Positions 51,301-60,300 of a stretch of 64,000 nt of DNA are shown here, one piece after another (position 1 is the stretch's first letter; every line of letters starts with the position of its first letter). The notes below the pieces were generated by a model. It saw only the letters and a program-made list of their open reading frames with translations. It was not told the origin of the DNA and did not search any database. Where the stretch lies: the NCBI RefSeq assembly GCF_000471905.2, contig NW_006495273.1:3794078-3858077 (forward strand). The letters are read 5' to 3'. The stretch comes from Amborella trichopoda (taxonomy: Eukaryota > Streptophyta > Magnoliopsida > Amborellales > Amborellaceae). Made by a program: the position numbers and the translations under genes.

Positions 51301-54300
51301 AATCGGGGTTGGGAGTGTGGATCTTGTTCAAATCCCATTGATAAGAATAGGGCGGAGTGTAAGTTTTGCAAGAAATCATATAATACCAATATTAATAGAT
51401 TAAAGAACCATTTAGGCATTAGAGGGGATGTGGCCCCATACACTCAAGTGCCAGCTGAGGTTAAAACACAGATGTTAGAGCACTTGGAGGAGGTTAAAAA
51501 CAAGAAAGAGGAGATGAGGAAACGAACATGAAGAAATTGTCAAAAGTATAGATATTTTTGGAGTTCGGAAAGGCAAAGAGGACATATATACTGAGGTTGG
51601 ATCTTCTAGTAGGCCAATAGGGTCAATGCATAAGAGGCCTCGAAGAAGAGGGCCCATGGATCCTTACTTCTCCTCCCCCCCCAATTCTGAGATTTTGCCA
51701 TGCGAAGGGGTCAAACAAGTTTAGAGAGCCACTTGCAAAAGAGGATATAGATAAGGTAGCACAATATGTGGCCAAATGGTTACCAAGCAAGCACTTCTTT
51801 TAATGTTGCTAACTTGAAAAGTTTTCAAACTATGTTGGAAGGAGTGGGTCAATTTGGCCCAAATTTTAGCGCTCCAACTGCTTATGAGCTTAAAGAACCA
51901 TTGTCTAGAAAAGAAGTTGAGCTTACCAACAGCTATTTGAAGACCCACGGAGACACATAGGGGATATATGGTTGGACTGCTGATGGTTGGAGTGATAAGA
52001 GAATTAGAAGCATTATGGATTTGAATTGTCCATTAAGGACAATGTTTTTAAGGTATATTGATGCTTGTGACAAGCCCCATGATGCAGCCTTCATTTGTGA
52101 GTTGGTAAACCAGTGCATAGAGAAGGTCGGGGACGATGAAGTGATCCAAGTAATGACCTATTTGCACTCAGCCAATATGGCGGACGCTATGTTATAGATG
52201 GCAAAGAGGCTGTGTATTTTTTGTTCGCCTTGCTTAGTACACTGCATAGACCTCGTGCTTGAGGCAATTGGTAAGAGGAAGTCGGTGAAGAGAACCATGG
52301 AAAAAGAGAAGACGATCACAAATCAATAAATAGTGTATATAATCACATTCAGGTACGAGCATGAGTTTTATACTATGGTTATGCTTTGTTTTTACTTATT
52401 TTGATTCTTTTCAATACATCATATTATGTAATGTCATTTTAAGTTTTGTAACTTAGGGAAATCTTATGTTGGCTAGGTCTTAACCATGATGAGGAAGTTC
52501 ATTGGGGGTAGAGAGTTGGTGAGATTTGGGGTGACTAGATTTGCCACCTTATCCTTGTAATCTTTGTATGAGCAAAAGGAAAAGTTGAGGTTAATACTTG
52601 TATCTGAGGATTCGACCAAGTCCAAGTGAGCCAAGAAATCAGAAGGGAAAGTAGTGATGGAGATTGCCATGGACTCACAGTTTTGGAATAGGGTTCAGTA
52701 GGCCTTATATATTTTTTGGCCATTAATAAAGGTACTCAAGATTGTTGGTGCTAAGCAACCCACAATGGATCACATTTATAAAGCTACGGAGGATGCTCAG
52801 GAAGAAATGAAGAAGTTTTGTGGGAATCATAAAGCTAAGTATGGAGAATATTTGAAGATTATAGAAGACAAATAGAACTACCAGCTTGAGAGGTCCCTAC
52901 ACTTAGCAAGGTACTTCCTTAACCCTGCTGACTCTCATGCTGCTCATGAGGTACATAGCAAGAATAAATTCATGGAAGCTTTCAATCAATGCAATATCAA
53001 CCTCAACGATGATCCCGAAGTGCAAGACAAGGTCACAATGGATTTAGACAAGTATAGGCTCTCTATTGGGTCTCTTGGAATGGAGTTGGCAAGAAGGCAC
53101 AAGACTAAGATCCTCTTACGGTTAGTTTAGAACTTCTTCATCTTGATATCATGATTTGAGTATTAAATTTCAATTGTACTAACATCTTATGTACTACATT
53201 TACATTTATGGGAAATAGTTGTATGGTGGAGTAGACATGGGAGACGTATGGCCATGTGTACATTAAGTCTGACTTGCAGCTCGTCTGGATGTGAGCACAA
53301 CTTCAGCATGTAAGCGCAACTTCAGCACGTTTGAAATAGCAATATTACTTACATGGTAGTTAGTTACTTAGTTTACTAGCCTATCCCATATTATGTTTTT
53401 CTAAATTTTAATTGTTCATTGAAATTTTATCTAATAGGTCCATAGAAAGAAGAGCAACAGACTTGAGCAAAAGCGACAGAATGACCTAGTCTTTGTTCAG
53501 TATAACTAAACGATATGGAAGCGCCATCAACGGCTGGTGTACAATGAAAGCGAGCCTATTGAAGTTGTTGATATGGATGATAGTTGGGAGTAGCTAGTTG
53601 ATGCTAGGGAAGATGAGGTATTCCCTAGAAAGGCCTTGACTTAGGGACAGGTTCGTGAGGCCGTTGGGACACCATTGAACCATATTCGGTCCACTCGATC
53701 TCGATCTGAATCTCAAAGCCAAAGGAAGAAGAGAGGAGGGGGGAGGAAAGGCAAAGGAGAAGGAGAAGAGGTTTGGAGGATGAAGCAGATTTAGATAAGA
53801 CAAGGAATGATGCTCAATATGTTGAAGAGGGGTATGACTCTAATGATGATGGCATGGCATCAGTATCATATTCTACTCAGGGTGGTGATGACATAGAGTT
53901 GTCATTTTAAGTTATCCGGGGTGGTGATGAGCGATGATATTGAATTGTCTTTGACTTTTGATGGTTATATAAATGTATTACTAATAAGACATTTGAGTTT
54001 TGTTACAATCTGATGATGTATGTGTCTATGTATGTTGTAATTATCTATTTTTTATTTTCAGGGGCTTTGGGCCTCTAAAAATGCCCCAAGAACTCCTTAA
54101 AGGGCCTAAACCCTCGCACCTCACCTCCCAAAAAAACAGGAGGGGTGGGGGCAGCTAACCTGTCCTTGTTCATGAGAGCCCGCCTAGGCGGCTGTATCAG
54201 CCTTTTGGAACAATGGAAATTCGTGATTGGGGTAATTATCATCACAGTGCTAAAATTTCAAATATATATCCTATAGAATGAAGCAAGAGAGAGGAAACTG

Positions 54301-57300
54301 CACAAATCACCAATGGAACTCAGGCTGGCAAGCACTAAATGGCTTCCACATAGCTGGATTAGGCTTAATTGCTTCTACTAAAACAACATAGCCAAAACAG
54401 AAAATCAATTTCCGTTCAAGAACGTAACACTTCTTAAGGTTGACATAAAGCTTGTTCTACCTTAGGATCTCTAATACTCACCGCAAGTGAACTAAATGAT
54501 CATTTTGACTAATAGTATATATCAAAAGGGAAATGACCTTGTGAGACCCTGCCACACTTAATGGCATGGGACCCCTAATCTAGGCTGATGGATGAGTCTC
54601 AAATCTCAATGCAAGATCGAGGTGTTACCGGGTAACATGTAAAGAAGGTTAAAATTGAACGCATGTACTCTCTTAAAACTCCTGTCTTCTCTTCTCTCTC
54701 TAAATACTTTCTCTCTCTTTGAATCTCTCCCCTCTCTCTCTTAAAACAGATAAGGCGTGAATCTATCCTCTCTCTCTACAAAAAAAAAAAAACAGATAAG
54801 GCCTGAATCTCTGGCATCTCTCCCTCTAAGAATCACGAGTAGGAATGGAGTCCTCTCTAACTCCCTCTTTCTTCTCTCTTCTATCCCATGGCCTCTTCTA
54901 TTTTCTCTTTTCTCCCATCTCCTCTTATATGGAGTATCCAATTTTTATACCTATGTTGTTTTGCAGTTCTTCCCCAAATCTCACTGTGGTGCCCATCCGC
55001 CCCATTCTGTTCTACACTTGCTTTTAAATCATTCTCGCTCAAGAACAAAAAAACCCAAACCCACCTAACTCTAATCTCTAATGAGGAAAATCAAAATAAA
55101 TCCTAATCTGCAAGGGCGAAAATCATCAGTCAAATTTCATAGGCAGGCTGAAGAAGTTCTTGTTCATGATCAAAGAGAAGGCTTTCCTTACAAATAATGG
55201 AATGTATGAGGTGGTCTTTGGGTTTACCCAAGGGTTATTTGAAGGTTTTAGAGATTAATTTTGTGGGGCTTTCTCTGTCTCCAATATGGAAGATGGGACC
55301 AATATGGAAGATGGGAAACAATGTTTAAGCTTTAATTGTGAAGCATTGGAGATACCCATATTTTTATTCAGCAAAAATATATGAGAGAATGCTTTAATTG
55401 TGAAACATTGGATGTACCCATATTTTTATGCAGCAAAAATATATGAGAGAATGTGGGCCAATTGCTTTCCCTCTCTACTCCTTGAAAGGGCTTTGATTAA
55501 AGTGAAAAATCGAAGATTGAATTGAAGAATTGCATAAACTTCCCCATGTATCTCCATATGAAGACTCCTCCGATTTTAATCCAAATAGTGATATTTCACA
55601 GAAGAAAGTTGTTGGGATTTTGCATGAATTGCTAGTAAGAGAGAGAAAGAAATTGCTCTGTCTGAGGAAGCAGTTGGGCTTGACTGTGAAATATGGCCTC
55701 TTTTATTTTTCTTATAGTCAGAAGTCCGGGCTGTCTCTCTATGTTGCCATGAAATTTTGAGGCGAGAGGGTGAGGAGGAAGGGAGAGTGAGAGGGTTTTC
55801 TTCCTGTTTAAGCCAAGGGAAGAAAGGTCCATCTTTATCCACCCCCTCCCTTCTTGCTCTTCTTCCCACAGCATCCTCATCTTCCCCATCCTCCGCATTT
55901 CTCGACACCCAGTTGCTCTGCCTTGTTCCTGCAATAAGACTGCTCTGGAAAGTACAAAGAGAGAGGGTAGGAATGAAGGAAGCGAGAGAGAAGGGGTTCG
56001 CAGGTGACGGTAAAACCTACCGCGAGATATGGAGTAGAATCCAATGATGGTACATTGGGGTCTCATGGTATTGTATGTGGCAGGGTCCTACAGGATCATT
56101 ACTCATATCAAAATATCATCAAAGTATACAAGCATAAATTTTCCAATGAATGGTCATAAAACTTGGTCCTTTGTACTCATAAAATGTGACTAACCACTCC
56201 TAAAGACCCCCACGAGTCTTGAAGGTTGTCTTGCCTTCATCTCCAGATCGACTATGAATCTCCACTCTTGAGATCAATCTTTGGGTAAAATCCATAGTTA
56301 CCTGAATCGCTTACTAAAGGTCGCAATTCCGATTCGGAACCCCAAATTGGCGATTCCGACTAGGAATCTTCATGGAACCCATTTCTATGAAGTACAGAAT
56401 CTAGATTTCTGAATTTAGGAATATCGATTCCAACACTTGTAGAACCTCATTTCCAATATTTACTGATTTTCGACTCCGCAATTGGTGGGTCTCGATTCTA
56501 CACTTGTTGAAATTGGTTTCCACATTTAGCAGAATTGTACCACTCCCCCCCCCATTTCTTTTCTTTCTTTCTTTTTTTGCTTTTTTTAAAAAAATGATGT
56601 TTAGAAGTTTTCAATGCATCAAACTACTCGATTTAGGAATTCAAACTCAATCTACAAAGTGTAATTATCTTTTTCTGGGATGAAGTGTCGAATAGAAACC
56701 AAAGTGGTGATCCACGATCTCTACTTATTCTTTAAGTATGTAGTGTATTAATCCAGTGGAGAGATTAAAACTCCAAGATGTTAAAAATAATGTAATTCAA
56801 ATAATATACACGTGCATGTATGGCATGTCAGTCAATAAATGGCAATGAGACATGTATTGCTTCCCTCTCAATTCCTTCTTGATTCTAAAGATGTTGGAAT
56901 CTCAATTCCACAAATCAATAAATCTCGATTTTATATTGGTCGATTCCACCTAGGTCAGAAACTTGACTCCAATCAGCTAGGAATCACGATTTTATCTGTG
57001 TAGGGATCTCGATTCTATTTTGGTCGAACATCAATTCCTAAAAATACGAATCTCGTAACCCACGTTCCTCTTGCACAGACATGGACTTCGAAAACCGGAA
57101 TCTTCCGGCGGCAATTCCGGCTTCTGATTCCTATATTGATTTAGCTTCTAGATCGCTTTGAGTAACTATGATAAAATCTAAGCCTCACTCAATATATCCA
57201 ACATGTCATCAGCCCTAGGTATGGGAAACCTATAGTTGAAGGTAATCTTATAGATTGTGTGACTATCAACACACTCCAACTACCATCCTTTTTCTGAGTT

Positions 57301-60300
57301 GAGTGCAGGGATTGTGCGTGGACTCAAACTTTCGCAGACAAGTCCTTTTTTTAACAATTTCATGACCTGCATATGCAACTCTTTATGCCCCCAAGACTCA
57401 TCTGATAATGTTCAAGTGGGAGAGATTGGCTCTAGGAATGGGATCTATATAGTGTTGTATATCTGACATATGAGGAAAGCTAACAAAAAGATGCTCTAAG
57501 GTGTGCTCCCTAAATTCCTCCAAAAGGGGCTGAACCTCTATTGTACTTGATGGACTCTCCACTCATTCTTTAGCCTTAAGAAGTAAGACTATTTGCGTTT
57601 CCTTAACTTGGAGAAAGCTTTGCCCCATCACCTACAGCTTGTGCAATCTGCACCTACTGCTCCCTAATCTGCTGGAGGGAGTCATAGAGTTGATCAAATC
57701 TTTGTGGGTGGATTGTTGCAACTAACCCTGACTTGAACACACATGTGGTCTTAGCCATGACCAAGACCCTCGACCACATTACTTTGATCTGTCGTGGAAT
57801 GTGAAGTTACCTGGTCTAAATATGAAACTTTTCTTTTCTCTATACCTAAGGAAGGACACTTCCAATGCTCTAGATGGGCACTAGAAGAAAGTTCCTAACT
57901 TGGAAACTCTTGGACAGCAACCAAAAAAACCTCACGAACTCCCTGTTAACCCTAGGACAGCACCTTAAAGTCGTAAACCATAATTACTGGGAAAGGGAGC
58001 GAGGGGAGCTCTAGGATTAGAACCGGGAACACAGAAGCCAGGGAGGCTCAAAGATCCGTACTTGAGGGAACGAGTTCCATACATTGTAAGGTAAAAGGCT
58101 CGAGATCCCTAACATTAAGGGAGTGCGTCACATAACAGTCCAGGAGTGAATGATAAACTGAATGGGATTGTTGTACGTCGAGCTCAAGGTCGAGGCTCCC
58201 AAAGATCACTTATCAATGATATATGCTAGTTCGAGAGCTAACTCCATTAGGCAGTTATTTAAGCAAGTTTTACTCTACAAAATTACTCATGTAAGTGCAT
58301 TACAAAAATAGCACACCTACCTACATTAATCTACCTATGTATGCCCACGACCTCATTTTTTGCATCAATTGGTTGGATTGGGACAATTCCCCTCGACTGT
58401 CAATTGATGATTATATTTAAAAATGTTGCAATAGCTTGTTTTCAAATAAGAAATGCTACGATAGATAAGCTTTCGTTAGGAAAAGAAAAAGAAAAAAAGG
58501 GAAGACATTGCCATATATAATTCTTAATAGCACTCCTCTATCAAAGTTTGCTAGGGACTCAAGGACATATAGACAAGAAATGCCTTATATTTCCAAGTAT
58601 TTCATATATTATTCCATCACTTATAAGGCAACCCTATGAGTGGCTCAATTTGAGAGACTAGTACTCAAATTGTAGAAGTCCTTCAAGAGGTGGATAGGAC
58701 CCAGTGAATTATTAGCTTAAGGAAGTTAAGCCTATCAATTGTGACTTCATCCCTCGATGAGAACCGCAACTCAACTATCTTTTATATCTCTTTTCATCTT
58801 CTTCCTTCTCTCTCCCCATCCTCTCTTGTTGCCTTTCATTGAAACTAGTCAAAAGTCACAATTCAAAAGGTGTATAAAGTTGTTAATTGTAAAATATATA
58901 GGAAATCAGGGCCATTAGAAAGTTTATAGGTCATTAAAAATAGAAGATCAACGCTCCGCTGTAGATGAACCTGAAAATGTGATGGTGAAACCCACTCCCA
59001 AAGTAGAAGAAACTCAATTCCAAGTTGGTACAATCATGGTTCCAGTTACTCACGAAACCATGATTTGGGGCATAGGGATCTGGATCTCATTAACCTAGGA
59101 TCTAGTACCTCGATTTCCAGGATCGAGATCCTTAAATCAAGGAAATGCCCAGAATCGAGATCTTGTGTCTCGGAGCGGGGATCGAGCTTCCAGAGCGAGA
59201 GCGACACCCTCTTTAGAAGATCCTACCTTCTACGCCCAAAACACTTAGAAAGGCTATACCACAAAGTAGGACAACACCTATGAGATATAACAGCGAAAGG
59301 ACAACACCTTAAAGACCTAATGGACACCTTAAAACTATAGGAATCCCTAACAATTTAAAAGCAAGCCTCTAGCCCCTAGAACTACTTGCTTTGATACCGA
59401 ACTGATGTAATGTAAGATCAGCCATTGGCTGATTTTCAATTACAAGACCCTAACACATGCCTAGAGAACATTTTTATATTCAATTAAGGCTAAATATTTA
59501 CAATTTCAGCAGGTAATCATTCACAAAAATGAAAAACCAAACTTGTGAAAATTAACATTGAATTTTAAGAATTTGTTTTAATGTCCAAGGGATGAGATTT
59601 CAAATCCGCAATGGATTGAAATGTGTTCTAAAACAAAATCAGCCAAATAAAAGTTGATCCCAGTAAATTTAAAGTTCATCTACAGCCCGGAGAGAAGAAG
59701 AGGATGTAGAATAACTTTAAATGAATTCATGAACATCTCTACAGCTAGTTCTATGGTTTTGAAGTTAATAGGGTGTAAAGAAATTAGGCTTTTGACTTTA
59801 TATGTGAAATTAAGGTTAGATTTCAAGGGATTTTATTTAGGGTTAATTCCATAGAGAACCTATGGGTTTATTTTAAGGCTTTTGTGGATTTCTAAATGGG
59901 AATGTTTGTTAAGAGGGTTAAAACAAACAAAAAGTTGAAGAAAGAAGAAAATAGGGAAATTATCACAAATGTACCTTAATTTTTGTCTATTTAGAAAAAA
60001 ACCCTCGACTTTCATAAACCTCGCCCACACTCTTTTTCTTCAATTTTGAGCATTTTTTTACCAAAATAACCTTCATTGTAGTCGTATTATCGTGAAGTCA
60101 ATTACGGTACTTTAATTACTGTAAAAACTAATCCATGTTATACAGCATTTTAAGAACCGTAAAAACTAATCCATGTTATACAGCATTTTAAGTACCGTAA
60201 AACTAACCCATGTTATACGGCACTCAAAATGCCGTAAACCTTTTTCTCCTATTCATATTTATCTCTTTCATCTCTCTAAATTATTTTTTTGTGTTTATCT

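Larger units (their letters stand above)
49490..59402 (-). mobile_element. Ty3/gypsy retrotransposon fossil, split by younger elements
   Basis: In its own orientation (right to left): a primer-binding-site-like GGTATCAAAGC at about 59383-59393, a poorly preserved gag-like stretch to about 57500, reverse-transcriptase sequence on both sides of 54528-56104, RNase H-type sequence at 49900-50270 ([10 protein letters not shown] block) and an integrase zinc-finger region near 49500-49610. A DUF659 hAT element, a Mutator-like element and a CATAGTTA element interrupt it. The left LTR is not found. It is broken in many places and is clearly the oldest layer. Confidence 0.6.

Noticed and set aside
54741-56066. 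Several open frames of 60-144 codons rich in Leu/Ser/Pro or Arg/Glu
   Set aside because: They are by-products of CT/GA-rich sequence inside a Mutator-like element.
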